DNA of 64,000 nt from Catenulispora acidiphila DSM 44928 (GCF_000024025.1 NC_013131.1:10396229-10460228), one strand, 5' to 3'; counted from the first letter of the stretch, positions 40,133-49,502 are shown. A program made the numbers and translations. Notes: generated from the letters alone by a model not told the origin.

Positions 40133-42673
40133 TCAGTCCTCGGCGTCCAACCGCTGCGCGCCGAGTTCCCGGACGACGAGTTCGTGGGCTGAGGCGTTGT
40201 CCTCGGCGAGGACCTCGTCGTCGTCGGAGACGACATCGTCCTCGGGACGGACCACAGGGGTCGGGGGTGGCGGCGGCGATGCCGGGGGCGCCGGGGCGGC
40301 AGCCGGCTTCTGCTGCGCCTGTGAGGGTTGTTGAGCTTGGTGCGCGGACGACGCCGGGGCGGCGGCACGCGGCGGCTCGGGCTCACGCTGCGGGGGCGGT
40401 GACGGCTGCGAGGGCTGGGACGGCTGCGACGCCGCCTGCTGAGCCTGCGAGGGCTGATACGAGCTCGGCGGCGGAGGCATCTGCGCCGGGGGCGGCGGCG
40501 TCATGGAGACGCCCGGCGCGACCTGCGTCCCAGGGGTCTGCGACGGATCGACGATCGCGTCGACCTGCCACTGGAAGCCGAACATGTCGCGCACGGCCTG
40601 GCGCAGCGTGTCGGAGGTCCCCCGGCTCACGAAGCGGTCCCGCGCGCCGGCGCTGACGAACGCCACCTGCAGGCGGTCGCCGTCCAGGCCGAGCACCTGC
40701 GAGTTCTGACTCAGGAGCATCCAGCTCACCCGGCCGTCGCGGCGCTTGACCTCCTCGACCAGGTCCGGCCACATGCGGCGGATGTCGATGCCGGCGGGTG
40801 CGGCGCCGCCTGGTGAAGGCGGTGAGGGCTGGGGCTGCGGTTGGGGGACGGCGGCTGGAGTCGGAGCCGGCTGGGGAGCGCTGGGTTCGTCCGCTGCCCA
40901 TGCCGGAGGTTCGGGGACGCTGGCGCTCGAGGGTGCGGTGGCGTCGGCGGCCCAGGAGGGTGCGCTTTCGGAAGACGGTCCGGGCCCGGCGTTTGCCTGC
41001 TGGCTGGCACCGGCGTTCGGCGCGCCTGATTCCCACGGCGGTGTGCCGAGGGCGCCCTGGCTGGTAGCGGCAGCAGGTCCGCTGCCAGTGCTGCTCGGCT
41101 CAGGGGCATTGGCGTTGGCGTTGTTATTGGCGTTGGCATTGGCGTTCGCGGCAGCCGGCGCGCCAGCGCCCTGCTCCCACGGCGGTGTCCCCAGCGGACC
41201 GGCCGCCGGGTTCGGCGCACCTCCACTGTTCGCCGCGGACTGCTCAGCCCCGCCGCCGCTGTTCGCCGCAGACGGGCCGCCGCCCTGCTCCCAAGGCGGC
41301 GTTCCGAGACTGCCCCCGCCAGTTGCCTGCTGATTGTCCGGAGCATTCTGCGGATTCCCACCGCTCGGCACCGAACCGGCCGGTACCGAAGCGCCAGCGC
41401 CTGCACCCGCAGCGCTCGGCCGGCGCACCGGCGGCTCGTCGTACTCGTCCTCCACCACGCGCGGCCCGCTGCCCATCGGCGCCATCGGCGCGGGGGCGGC
41501 GGCGCCGAGCACCACGCCGCGCCGCTCCAGCCGGTCCACCCGCGCGACCAGGCCGCGCTCGGCGTCGTCGGCGCCGGGCAGCAGCACGCGGGCGCACACC
41601 AGCTCCAGCAGCAGGCGGGGCGCGGTGGCGCCGCGCATCTCGGTCAGCCCGGTGTTCACCAGGTCGGCCGCGCGGGACAGCTCGGAGGCGCCGAAGGACC
41701 GCGCCTGCCCGGCCATCCGCTCGAACTGGTCGTCGGGCACGTCGATCAGGGCCCGGGCGGCTCCGGCGTCGGTGACCGCGTTCAGGACCACCAGGTCGCG
41801 GAAGCGCTCCAGCAGGTCGGTCAGGAACCGCCGCGGATCGTGCCCGCTCTCGACGACCTGGTCCACCAGGCCGAACACCGCGGCGCCGTCGTTCCCGGCG
41901 AAGGCCTCGACCAGCCGGTCCAACAGCGCGGCGTCGGTGTAGCCGAGCAGCCCGGTGGCCATCGCGTAGGTGACGCCGTTCTCGTCGGCACCGGCCAGCA
42001 GCTGGTCCAGCACCGACATCGCGTCCCGCGCCGATCCGGCACCGGCCCGCACCACCAGCGGCAGCACCTCCGGCTCCACCTTGATGCCCTCGCGGGCGGT
42101 GATGTCATTCAGGTGCTCGCGCAGCACGCCGGGCGGGATCAGCCGGAACGGATAGTGGTGCGTCCGGGACCGGATGGTCCCGATCACCTTCTCCGGCTCG
42201 GTGGTGGCGAAGATGAACTTCAGATGCGGCGGCGGCTCTTCCACGACCTTCAGCAGGGCGTTGAACCCCGCCGAGGTCACCATGTGCGCCTCGTCGATGA
42301 TGTAGATCTTGAACCGGGACGCCGCCGGCGCGAAGAAGGCCCGCTCCCGCAGATCGCGCGCGTCGTCCACCCCGCCGTGCGAAGCCGCGTCGATCTCGAT
42401 CACGTCGATCGACCCCGACCCGCCGTTCGCCAGCTCCACACACGACCGGCACGTCCCGCACGGCGTCGGCGTGGGTCCCTGCTCGCAGTTCAGGCAGCGC
42501 GCCAGAATCCGCGCACTGGTGGTCTTGCCGCACCCCCGAGGCCCGCTGAACAGGTAGGCGTGGTTCACCCGACCGTTCCGGAGCGCCTGCTGCAGGGGTA
42601 GCGTCACGTGCTCCTGGCCGACGACCTCCTCAAAGGTCTCGGGCCGATAGCGGCGATACAGCGCGAGGGACAC
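40133..42673 (-). CDS. dnaX: DNA polymerase III subunits gamma/tau with low-complexity tail
   Basis: The AAA+ clamp-loader part is clear: LYRRYRPETFEEVVGQEHVT, Walker A GPRGCGKT (44-51), the zinc module (C63, C72, C75, C78), IIDEAHMVT and the sensor region. From about residue 420 the protein is Pro/Gln/Ala/Asn-rich, with three LGTPPWE(Q/S)G repeats and an ANANANANNNANANA tract, ending in a folded tau domain (MWPDLVEEVKRRDGRVSWML). GTG 42673 is chosen because the family starts at SLALYRRYRP; no clear ribosome site is present. Confidence 0.95.
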   Translation of the reverse strand: MSLALYRRYRPETFEEVVGQEHVTLPLQQALRNGRVNHAYLFSGPRGCGKTTSARILARCLNCEQGPTPTPCGTCRSCVELANGGSGSIDVIEIDAASHGGVDDARDLRERAFFAPAASRFKIYIIDEAHMVTSAGFNALLKVVEEPPPHLKFIFATTEPEKVIGTIRSRTHHYPFRLIPPGVLREHLNDITAREGIKVEPEVLPLVVRAGAGSARDAMSVLDQLLAGADENGVTYAMATGLLGYTDAALLDRLVEAFAGNDGAAVFGLVDQVVESGHDPRRFLTDLLERFRDLVVLNAVTDAGAARALIDVPDDQFERMAGQARSFGASELSRAADLVNTGLTEMRGATAPRLLLELVCARVLLPGADDAERGLVARVDRLERRGVVLGAAAPAPMAPMGSGPRVVEDEYDEPPVRRPSAAGAGAGASVPAGSVPSGGNPQNAPDNQQATGGGSLGTPPWEQGGGPSAANSGGGAEQSAANSGGAPNPAAGPLGTPPWEQGAGAPAAANANANANNNANANAPEPSSTGSGPAAATSQGALGTPPWESGAPNAGASQQANAGPGPSSESAPSWAADATAPSSASVPEPPAWAADEPSAPQPAPTPAAVPQPQPQPSPPSPGGAAPAGIDIRRMWPDLVEEVKRRDGRVSWMLLSQNSQVLGLDGDRLQVAFVSAGARDRFVSRGTSDTLRQAVRDMFGFQWQVDAIVDPSQTPGTQVAPGVSMTPPPPAQMPPPPSSYQPSQAQQAASQPSQPSQPSPPPQREPEPPRAAAPASSAHQAQQPSQAQQKPAAAPAPPASPPPPPTPVVRPEDDVVSDDDEVLAEDNASAHELVVRELGAQRLDAED

Positions 42674-42714
42674 GTAGCAAAGGTAGCGGCTGACACCGAC
42701 AACCGGACAAAAAA

Positions 42715-42803
42715 GAACTCCCATGCACCCGCCAGAGCACACCGACCCTTGCTGCCGTCAAGCCCTGGGGGAGTTGAGTGTGATGACGCCGCATGGGAGT
42801 CCG
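42715..42803 (-). ncRNA. ffs: Signal recognition particle RNA (small bacterial type)
   Basis: On the minus strand GACTCCCATGC pairs with GCATGGGAGTTC at the ends. The centre has CCCCAGGGCTTGACGGCAGC and AAGGGTCGGTGTGCTCTGG, the SRP RNA apical core with its conserved GGCAGCAAGGG internal loop. Six T follow (42714-42709) as terminator. It lies between dnaX and tRNA-Ser, as in other actinobacteria. Confidence 0.92.
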
Positions 42804-42858
42804 AGGACAAGCATATAGGAGTGCGGACCCATCCCGAGAGTCAGGTATGCTTCTCGGC

Positions 42859-42943
42859 GGAGGATTCGCCTAGTGGCCTAGGGCGCACGCTTGGAAAGCG
42901 TGTTGGGGGCAACCCCTCACGAGTTCAAATCTCGTATCCTCCG
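42859..42943 (+). tRNA. tRNA-Ser (GGA)
   Basis: GGAGGAT/ATCCTCC acceptor stem, anticodon arm CACGC-TTGGAAA-GCGTG with anticodon GGA, a long variable arm (TTGGGGGCAACCCCTC) as required for serine tRNA, T-arm ACGAGTTCAAATCTCGT and discriminator G. CCA is not encoded. Confidence 0.97.
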
Positions 42944-42969
42944 CCTTCGCCCAGCTGGGCGTGCACGAG

Positions 42970-42992
42970 GGCCCGGACCGACGGTCCGGGCC
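42970..42992 (+). terminator. Terminator after tRNA-Ser
   Basis: GGCCCGGACC and GGTCCGGGCC form a perfect 10-bp stem with a GAC loop, followed by TTCGTCGTTTT. Confidence 0.85.
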
Positions 42993-43174
42993 TTCGTCGT
43001 TTTCGCGTCGGATCCGGGGGACTCGCGCGCGCCGGCGGGGAGGTCGGCGGCTTGGCGAATGTGATGCATCTCGCACTGGGCGTGTCGGCGGGCGGCCGAA
43101 AGCGGTGGCTCCACACTTTCGGGTGACGGGGTGTTCGGGTGACCGGGTGGCTGAGCGACTTCTTCGCAGTGGCC

Positions 43175-43672
43175 TCACACGCCGAGCCGCGCCAGGAACT
43201 CCTCGAGCTTGCCGGCCATGCGTCCGACCTGCTCCTCGACCTTCAGGGTCTCCTCGAGGCGGTCGCCGGCCGCGCCGGGTGATTTCACGCCGCGGATGTA
43301 CAGGGAGCACGCGAGGTCTGAGCAGAGGTAGAGGCCCACCGAGTTGCCCTGGCGGCCGGCGTCTCCTGCCTTGCGGCCGGTCATCAGCGACACGCCGCCG
43401 CCGGCGTGTGTCGTCAGACACAGTGAGCACAGGTTGCGGCGCAGGAAGCCCTTGCGGCTTGCGGCGCTGCGCAGGGTGACGCCGGTCAGGCCGTCGCCGC
43501 GCGGGGTCACGAGGTAGGCGCGGTCCTGGGCGCCGAGGTCGCGCCAGCCGAGGAAGTCGAGGTCGTCCCAGGGGGTCTGCGCCAGGTCGCGGGGCATGGG
43601 GATGCGCTTGGCCTCGCCTTGGGAACAGTTGGCGAAGCTGGCCCGGATGGCGTCTTCGGTGAGGGGGTGCAT
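43175..43672 (-). CDS. FBP-domain (FusB-like) zinc protein (165 aa)
   Basis: MHPLTEDAIRASFANCSQGE and a treble-clef-type zinc site (NLCSLCLTTHAGG with a later CSDLACS) match the FBP/EF-G-binding family, relatives of the FusB fusidic-acid protection protein. In actinobacteria such proteins are stand-alone. Binding to EF-G is inferred from the family. No operon partner. Confidence 0.8.
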   Translation of the reverse strand: MHPLTEDAIRASFANCSQGEAKRIPMPRDLAQTPWDDLDFLGWRDLGAQDRAYLVTPRGDGLTGVTLRSAASRKGFLRRNLCSLCLTTHAGGGVSLMTGRKAGDAGRQGNSVGLYLCSDLACSLYIRGVKSPGAAGDRLEETLKVEEQVGRMAGKLEEFLARLGV

Positions 43673-43839
43673 GAGATCGAGCTGACCATGACCGGGCTCC
43701 GGTCGGCAAAGCGGATTTGCCGGTGTCTCAGCAACGCCCCGCGCAAGACGATGTCCGTGGCGATATTCATGGCGATGTTCATGGCGATGCCCGGACCCAG
43801 CGAAGGCCCGGGCACCGCCGCGCTGCGACAGACAGAGCG

Positions 43840-45393
43840 CTACTGAAGTGCCGCCAGCAACGACTCCGTCGTCGTGATCGCGGTCAGAGCCTGACCGTTC
43901 TCCACCGCGGTCAAGAACTGGTCCCGGCTCACCTGCAGCGGCGCGTACGGGGCGCGCGACAGTGTGGGCATCGCTCCGGTCGCGGTCACCGGCTGGCCGG
44001 GTTGGCCGGGCCGGTAGCTCAGCGGCTCTGACGACAGCGTCATGGTCAGCACCGGCTTGCTCAGGTCGTCGGGCAAGAACACATAGCTGTCCACGAGCGG
44101 GGTGTCCGAGGAGGTGGCCGAATCGCTGTTCGGATACGTCTCATTGATCATCAGTGTCCCGCCCGGCACCGTCCTGCGGGTGCAGCTGTCGCCCGCCTCG
44201 CAGGTCCCGTATTCCCGCTGCCGGTCCGCGGCGTCCAGGACGAATGCCGTCCAGTTCAGCTGGTCCGTGCCGGTCGGTCCGGTCAGATACAGCCGCGGCA
44301 GGGTCTCGGAACTGTCGATGCCGGCCTTCACCCCGGGCGGAAGCGCCGCCCCGGCCGCCGCGGCGATCCGGTCTCCGGCGGCGGCGACCTGTGCCTTCGC
44401 CGCCGGTGCGATCGCGGTCCGGTAGTCCAGCAGATACTCCAGCCCGTGCAGTCCCGGTCTGCTCAGCATCGCGACGAGGTCGTCGTTGGACATCAGCAGC
44501 CCAGAGGGGTCGGAGACCGGGATCTCGGGCACGGGGGGCGGCCACGGGATTCCGGGCTCGACGTCCGCCGGCGCGCGGTCCGCGTACCGGATCGGCGCGA
44601 TCGCCGTCTCGATCTGAAACTCGAACGCGTACTGGGTGCGATCAGCCGGGACGAACAACATCGACAGTGATCTGCTCACGACGGTCTTCTCAGTGCCGGG
44701 CTTCAGCGCGTCCACCGCCACGCCGATGTGCCGCAGCTGATCGGCCGCGGTGTAGACGTGCTCGTCGAGGTAGATGGTCCCGCCGTCGGCGATCCTGGTC
44801 TCGCAGGTGCCTCCCTCCTGGCAGGCGAACTTGCGGATGGCTGTGTCCTCCGCCGGTGCCCGACCGACCCACATCGCCGCCAGGTTCGATCCGCTCGGTC
44901 CGGACAGGACGCCGCTCATCCGGTTGATGAAGACCGTGTCGTCGTGCATACCCACCTGCCCGAAGGCGATCCCCGCCGGCAACAGCGGCTGTAGCGCCGC
45001 GGGCAGCCGGTTCTTGAGGTCCTGCATCTTGTCGATGCTGGCCGGCCCTGGGCCGAAGCCCAACGGGCCGCTCGGGGGCGCGTAGACCGGCTCCGAGGAG
45101 GTCGCCGGGGTCACCGGGGTCGGATTCCGGTGCCTGGCCGGCGTCGCTCCGGTCACCGCGGTGAACGTCCCGATCACGGCCAGCACGCTCAGCACGGCAC
45201 CGCACGCCGCCCACCTCCGGTTCCGGCGCCGGGCGGCGTCCCCGCGGGCGATGGACCCGCTCGCGAGGTCGCGCATCGGCGGCTCGGCGCCGGCGAAGGC
45301 CGAGTCGAGGAGACCGCGCACGGCGCCGTCTCCGTGGTCTTCGACACTCATGTCAGGACTCATCTCAGGTCCGCTTTCCTCACTCCTGCTCAC
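43840..45393 (-). CDS. Membrane-anchored protein coupled to a SigE-type sigma factor (517 aa)
   Basis: A short cytoplasmic part with a DLASGSIARGDAARRRNRRW segment leads into one membrane helix (WAACGAVLSVLAVIGTFTAV), followed by a large extracellular part with two similar cysteine-bearing segments (FACQEGGTCETRIADGGTIY and YGTCEAGDSCTRRTVPGGTL), so the exterior looks internally duplicated. GTG 45393 overlaps the sigma stop; ATG 45363 with GAGGAAA upstream is an alternative start. It is the probable regulator or target of the coupled sigma factor. Confidence 0.65.
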   Translation of the reverse strand: MSRSEESGPEMSPDMSVEDHGDGAVRGLLDSAFAGAEPPMRDLASGSIARGDAARRRNRRWAACGAVLSVLAVIGTFTAVTGATPARHRNPTPVTPATSSEPVYAPPSGPLGFGPGPASIDKMQDLKNRLPAALQPLLPAGIAFGQVGMHDDTVFINRMSGVLSGPSGSNLAAMWVGRAPAEDTAIRKFACQEGGTCETRIADGGTIYLDEHVYTAADQLRHIGVAVDALKPGTEKTVVSRSLSMLFVPADRTQYAFEFQIETAIAPIRYADRAPADVEPGIPWPPPVPEIPVSDPSGLLMSNDDLVAMLSRPGLHGLEYLLDYRTAIAPAAKAQVAAAGDRIAAAAGAALPPGVKAGIDSSETLPRLYLTGPTGTDQLNWTAFVLDAADRQREYGTCEAGDSCTRRTVPGGTLMINETYPNSDSATSSDTPLVDSYVFLPDDLSKPVLTMTLSSEPLSYRPGQPGQPVTATGAMPTLSRAPYAPLQVSRDQFLTAVENGQALTAITTTESLLAALQ

Positions 45394-45911
45394 GATCGGC
45401 CCGGCCCGTCGGCGACCCCGGCCAGCGACGTCCGCAACAACGCCAGCCCGCGGCTGGCCATGCTCTTCACCGAACCCTGGGAGATGTCGAGGATCCCCGC
45501 GGTCTGCTCCACGCTCAGGTCCTCCCAGTACCGCAGCACCACGACCGCGCGGGTCCGGGGAGGCAGGCACTTCAGCGCGTCCAGCACCGCGAGCCGGGTC
45601 TCGGTGTGCTCCGGCGGCGCGGGGTTCTCGGGGAGGTGTTCCACGGGCACCGTGTCCAGGCGCGACTTTCTCTTGGAGTCCAGAAAGCACCGGTAGACCA
45701 CGTGCCGCGCATAGGCGCCGGGGTTGTCCGCGTCGCGGACCCGGTTCCAGTGCCGGTAGATGCGGTCGAACGCGATCTGGACGAGGTCCTCGGCGAAATG
45801 CCAGTCGCCGCACAGGAGATAGGCCGACCGCCGCAGGTGGCTCTGGCTGGCCACCGCGAACTCGCGGAACTCCTCCCGCGTATCGGGGTGCTCGGCAGAG
45901 CGACTTCCCAT
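45390..45911 (-). CDS. SigE-family RNA polymerase sigma factor (173 aa)
   Basis: Region 2 (RRSAYLLCGDWHFAEDLVQI, AFDRIYRHWNRV) and region 4 (ALKCLPPRTRAVVVLRYWED, LSVEQTAGILDISQGSVKSMASRG) give a SigE-type sigma factor. ATG 45911 is preferred; an in-frame GTG at 45923 is possible. Upstream is the imperfect palindrome TGAGTGTCGACTCA. The stop overlaps the coupled membrane gene. Confidence 0.88.
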   Translation of the reverse strand: MGSRSAEHPDTREEFREFAVASQSHLRRSAYLLCGDWHFAEDLVQIAFDRIYRHWNRVRDADNPGAYARHVVYRCFLDSKRKSRLDTVPVEHLPENPAPPEHTETRLAVLDALKCLPPRTRAVVVLRYWEDLSVEQTAGILDISQGSVKSMASRGLALLRTSLAGVADGPGRS

Positions 45912-46097
45912 ATGGAGTCTCACGTGAGTGTCGACTCACATGTTCCGCGAGCAGGTTCGTCAGCGGAGCGAGATTTCGCGCGCACCGTCCCGAACAGCCT
46001 CGGGGACATCACATTCCGGACCCGTTCCGTCACGATTTTGTGTCCTCTTTGCCGATCGGGCGCCGCCTCCCCGAGCGGCTCCGGCTACCCTGGTGCC

Positions 46098-46394
46098 GTG
46101 ATCTTCAAGCGCATCGGCGAAGGGCGGCCCTACCCCGACCACGGACGCTCCTTCAAGGAGTGGGCCGAGGTCGCCCCGCGCCAGATCCGCTTGGATCAGC
46201 TCATCACCACGAAGCGCCACCTGGACCTGGACGCCCTGCTGTCCCAGGACTCCACCTTCTACGGCGACCTGTTCGCGCATGTCGTGCACTGGCGGGGCGG
46301 CTATTACCTGGAGGACGGCCTGCACCGCGCGGTGCGCGCCGCGCTCCAACAGCGCACCGTACTGCACGCACGGGTGCTGGACCTCGAGGGATGA
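46098..46394 (+). CDS. Conserved actinobacterial small protein (98 aa)
   Basis: The product (VIFKRIGEGRPYPDHGRSFK, VRLDQLITTKRHLDLDALL-type core, YYLEDGLHRAVRAALQQRTV) resembles a small protein widely kept in actinomycetes and distantly recalling ParB-like folds (DGLHRAVRA). TACCCT (46086-46091) lies 6 nt before GTG 46098, so the mRNA is probably leaderless. It overlaps the next gene (ATGA). Function unknown. Confidence 0.8.
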   Translation: MIFKRIGEGRPYPDHGRSFKEWAEVAPRQIRLDQLITTKRHLDLDALLSQDSTFYGDLFAHVVHWRGGYYLEDGLHRAVRAALQQRTVLHARVLDLEG

Positions 46395-46687
46395 GGAACC
46401 GCGCAGCCACCCTCACCGGTGCTGTCGCCGTCATAGCGATCCTGGCAGGCGTGCTCTGGTACGCGAACCGCCCCGCGCCGTCGCCGGCGAAAGCGGGCGA
46501 CTGCATCACGGCGCCCTCCGGCGGCAGCTTCAAGACCGTCGGCTGCACCGACCACGGCGCCGCCTTCAAGGTGGCCGCGGTACTCGCCACCGGCGACAGC
46601 AACGGCTGCGATGCCTACCCAGCAGTGGTCATGTCCGTCGTGGACGAGAACCACACCAAGACCCTGTGCCTCGACAGCGCCAAGTAG
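46391..46687 (+). CDS. Small membrane-anchored protein, LppU-like fold possible (98 aa)
   Basis: A start helix (LTGAVAVIAILAGVLWYA) is followed by an exported domain with four cysteines (AGDCI, KTVGCTDHGAAFKV, SNGCDAYP, LCLDSAK) in the pattern of actinobacterial LppU/septum-formation-like domains. Coupled to the gene upstream. Role unknown; two disulphides are likely. Confidence 0.65.
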   Translation: MRNRAATLTGAVAVIAILAGVLWYANRPAPSPAKAGDCITAPSGGSFKTVGCTDHGAAFKVAAVLATGDSNGCDAYPAVVMSVVDENHTKTLCLDSAK

Positions 46688-46735
46688 AAGTCCGGCTGCG
46701 GGCGCCGAAGGCGTCTGGCGCATTACGCTGCGAAG

Positions 46736-48040
46736 GTGAGTGATCTCCGGGAGTTGCTGCGATCGGGGCTCTTCCGGCGGCTGTTCGCGACCCGCCTGAT
46801 CGGCCAGTTCGGCGACGGCGTGTTCCAGGTGGCCCTGGCGGCCTTCGTCGTGTTCTCCCCGCAGAAGGAGGCGACGGCCGCGGAGGTCGCGAAAGCGTTC
46901 GCGCTTCTGCTGGTCCCCTTCACGGTCATCGGGCCGTTCGCCGGAGTCTTCTTGGACCGGTGGCGCCGTCGGCAGGTGCTGCTCTACGCCAACGTCATGC
47001 GCGCCGGGATCGTGCTGATCGTGGCGGCCCAAGTCCTCGCCGGACACAGCGGAATCCTCTTCTACGCCTCCGCTCTAGGGGTTCTCAGCTGCAACCGCTT
47101 CATCCTCGCCGGATTGTCGGCCGCTCTTCCACAGGCTGTGGATAACAAACGGCTCGTCGTCGCCAACGCGGTCTCGCCGACCGCCGGAACACTCGCCGCG
47201 ACCCTCGGCGGCTCCGTGGGAGTCGTGGTCCGCGCACTCGTCGGATCCGGGGACAGAGCCAACGCCCTCATCCTCGTCGTCGCCGCTGTCCTCTATATGG
47301 CGGGCGGTCTAGTAGCCCGCACCATGAAGCGCGACTCCCTGGGTCCGGACCAGAGCCCAGGAACCTCCACATGGAGCGAGCTGAAGGTCGTGGCGCGCGG
47401 ACTAGTGGAGGGCTTGGAGCATCTGAAGGAACGCAAGCCCGCGGCCGCGGCGCTGGCCGCGATCACCGCCAACCGCTTCTGCTACGGCCTGACGACCATC
47501 ATGGTCCTGCTGTTGTTCCGCAACACCTTCAACGACCCGCAGGACACCAACGCCGGTCTGCGCGGCTTCGGAACAGCGGTCGCCGTCTCCGGATTCGGCT
47601 ACTTCATCGCCGCCTTCGCCTCGCCGATCATCTTGCGCCACGTGAGGTTCTCCACCTGGATCACGGTCTGCATGATCGGATCCGGGGTCGCGCTGGCCGC
47701 CTCCGCCGGCTGGTGGCGCGTCGTCCCGCTGCTGATCGGCGCGCTCGTCCTGGGGTTCCTGGCGCAGGGGCAGAAGATCTGTACCGACACCACTGTGCAG
47801 CGCAATGTGGAGGACTCTTATAGAGGACGCGTGTTCTCGCTCTACGACATGCTCTTCAACGGCGCGTTCGTCGCGGCGGCCGCTGTGGCCGCCGCGACGC
47901 TGCCGGCGTCCGGGAAGTCGACGGCGCTCCTGTACGCGACCGTCGCCGTGTACCTGGTGACCGGAATCGCTTATGCCTGGTTCCGCGCGGCTTCCCGCTC
48001 GGCCCACCACGACCGCAGTTCCGTCTCCGCCGTCTCGTGA
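46736..48040 (+). CDS. MFS transporter (434 aa)
   Basis: About ten to twelve membrane helices with the MFS-type loop FLDRWRRRQVLLYANVMRAG after helix 2 and the internal repeat around LEHLKERKPAAAALAAITAN. Resembles the major-facilitator exporters often next to pcnA in actinomycetes; substrate unknown. TACGCT (46724-46729) lies 6 nt before GTG 46736, hence a leaderless mRNA. The last 70 bp overlap the end of the convergent nucleotidyltransferase gene. Confidence 0.85.
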   Translation: MSDLRELLRSGLFRRLFATRLIGQFGDGVFQVALAAFVVFSPQKEATAAEVAKAFALLLVPFTVIGPFAGVFLDRWRRRQVLLYANVMRAGIVLIVAAQVLAGHSGILFYASALGVLSCNRFILAGLSAALPQAVDNKRLVVANAVSPTAGTLAATLGGSVGVVVRALVGSGDRANALILVVAAVLYMAGGLVARTMKRDSLGPDQSPGTSTWSELKVVARGLVEGLEHLKERKPAAAALAAITANRFCYGLTTIMVLLLFRNTFNDPQDTNAGLRGFGTAVAVSGFGYFIAAFASPIILRHVRFSTWITVCMIGSGVALAASAGWWRVVPLLIGALVLGFLAQGQKICTDTTVQRNVEDSYRGRVFSLYDMLFNGAFVAAAAVAAATLPASGKSTALLYATVAVYLVTGIAYAWFRAASRSAHHDRSSVSAVS

Positions 48041-49446
48041 TCCAGCGGACCGCGGTCCATACGCAGCTCCAGCAGGTGCTTGTACGCGGCTCCGACCTCC
48101 GGTCCCGGCTTGATCGCGAGGATCTGCATGATCTCGTTGCCGTCCAGGTCCGGGCGGATCGAGTCGAGCTCCTCCCGCTCGCGCAGCTCGGCGATGCGGC
48201 GCTCCAGGTCGTCGTAAGCGTGCTCCAGCATCAGAGCGCGGCGGCGGTTGCGGGTGGTGCAGTCCGAGCGCGTCAGCTTGTGCAGCCGCTCCAGCAGGGG
48301 ACCGGCGTCGCGCACGTAACGGCGTACCGCGCTGTCCGTCCACTCCGCCTCGCCGTATCCGTGGAACCGCAGATGCAGCTCCACCAACCGCGAGGTGTCG
48401 TCGATGATCTCCTTGCTGTACTTCAGTTTCCGCAGCCGCGAGGCCGTCATGTGCGCGCCGACGACCTCGTGGTGGTGGAACGACACGCCGCCGCCGGGCT
48501 CGAAGCGCCGGGTCTTCGGCTTGCCGATGTCGTGCAGCAGCGCGGCCAGGCGCAGGATCAGGTCCGGGCCGTCGGTCTCCAGATCGATCGCCTGCTCCAG
48601 CACCGTCAGGGTGTGCTCGTAGACGTCCTTGTGCCGGTGGTGCTCGTCGATCTCCAGGCGCAGTTTGGGCAGTTCGGGCACCACGATATCGGCCAGCCCG
48701 GTGTCCACCAGCAGCGCCAGCCCGGCCCGCGGGTTCGGGGCGAGGAGCAGTTTGGAAAGCTCGACCTGGACCCGCTCGGCGCTGACGATGGTCAGGCGCT
48801 CGGCCATCTCGGTCATCGCGGTGCGGACTTCCGGGGCGACGTCGAAGCCGAGCTGCGCGGCGAAGCGCGCCGCGCGCATCATCCGCAGCGGGTCGTCGGA
48901 GAAGGACATCTCCGGGGTGCCCGGCGTCCGGAGCACGCCGGCACCGAGGTCGGCGAGTCCGCCGTAGGGATCGACGAACTCGAAGTCCTCCGGATCGGCG
49001 CTCAGCCGCACCGCCATGGCGTTCACCGTGAAGTCGCGGCGGAACAGGTCGTCCTCGATCGAGTCGCCATAGGCCACCTCGGGCTTGCGCGACTCGCGGT
49101 CGTAGGCCTCGGAGCGGAAGGTGGTGATCTCCAGCTTCGCGCCGGCCTTCTGCGCGCCGACCGTGCCGAAGGCGATGCCGACGTCCCAGACCGCCTCGGC
49201 CCAGCCCTGCATCAGTTTCAGCACCTGCTCGGGCCGGGCGTCGGTGGTGAAGTCCAGATCCTCGCTGAGCCGGCCCAGCAGCGCGTCCCGGACCGGACCG
49301 CCGACCAGGGCCAGGCTGTGACCTGCGGCAGCGAACCGGCCGGCCAGCTCGCCCAGGACCGGCACGACTCGTAGCAGTTCTGTTACCGCCGCCCGCTGTG
49401 CCTGGTCAAGGTGCGGTTCCGGGGGTCGCCGGTGGTCGGTGTGCAT
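47971..49446 (-). CDS. CCA tRNA nucleotidyltransferase / PcnA-type enzyme
   Basis: The polymerase-beta-type head has LVGGPVRDALLGRLSEDLDF with GG and DxD motifs and LFRRDFTVNAMAVRLS; the C-terminal part has an HD domain (RLAALLHDIGKPKTRRF, FHHHEVVGAHM). At 491 aa it fits the actinobacterial CCA-adding/poly(A)-polymerase family, which completes the tRNA CCA end that the tRNA genes here lack. It is the left member of the conserved block pcnA-DUF6049-murJ. Confidence 0.93.
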   Translation of the reverse strand: MHTDHRRPPEPHLDQAQRAAVTELLRVVPVLGELAGRFAAAGHSLALVGGPVRDALLGRLSEDLDFTTDARPEQVLKLMQGWAEAVWDVGIAFGTVGAQKAGAKLEITTFRSEAYDRESRKPEVAYGDSIEDDLFRRDFTVNAMAVRLSADPEDFEFVDPYGGLADLGAGVLRTPGTPEMSFSDDPLRMMRAARFAAQLGFDVAPEVRTAMTEMAERLTIVSAERVQVELSKLLLAPNPRAGLALLVDTGLADIVVPELPKLRLEIDEHHRHKDVYEHTLTVLEQAIDLETDGPDLILRLAALLHDIGKPKTRRFEPGGGVSFHHHEVVGAHMTASRLRKLKYSKEIIDDTSRLVELHLRFHGYGEAEWTDSAVRRYVRDAGPLLERLHKLTRSDCTTRNRRRALMLEHAYDDLERRIAELREREELDSIRPDLDGNEIMQILAIKPGPEVGAAYKHLLELRMDRGPLDHETAETELRSWWAEREAARNQA

Positions 49447-49502
49447 GGTGTCCGAGTTTACGTGTCGGGGCGCGGTCGCCGGGCCGGACTACGATTCGTC
49501 AG

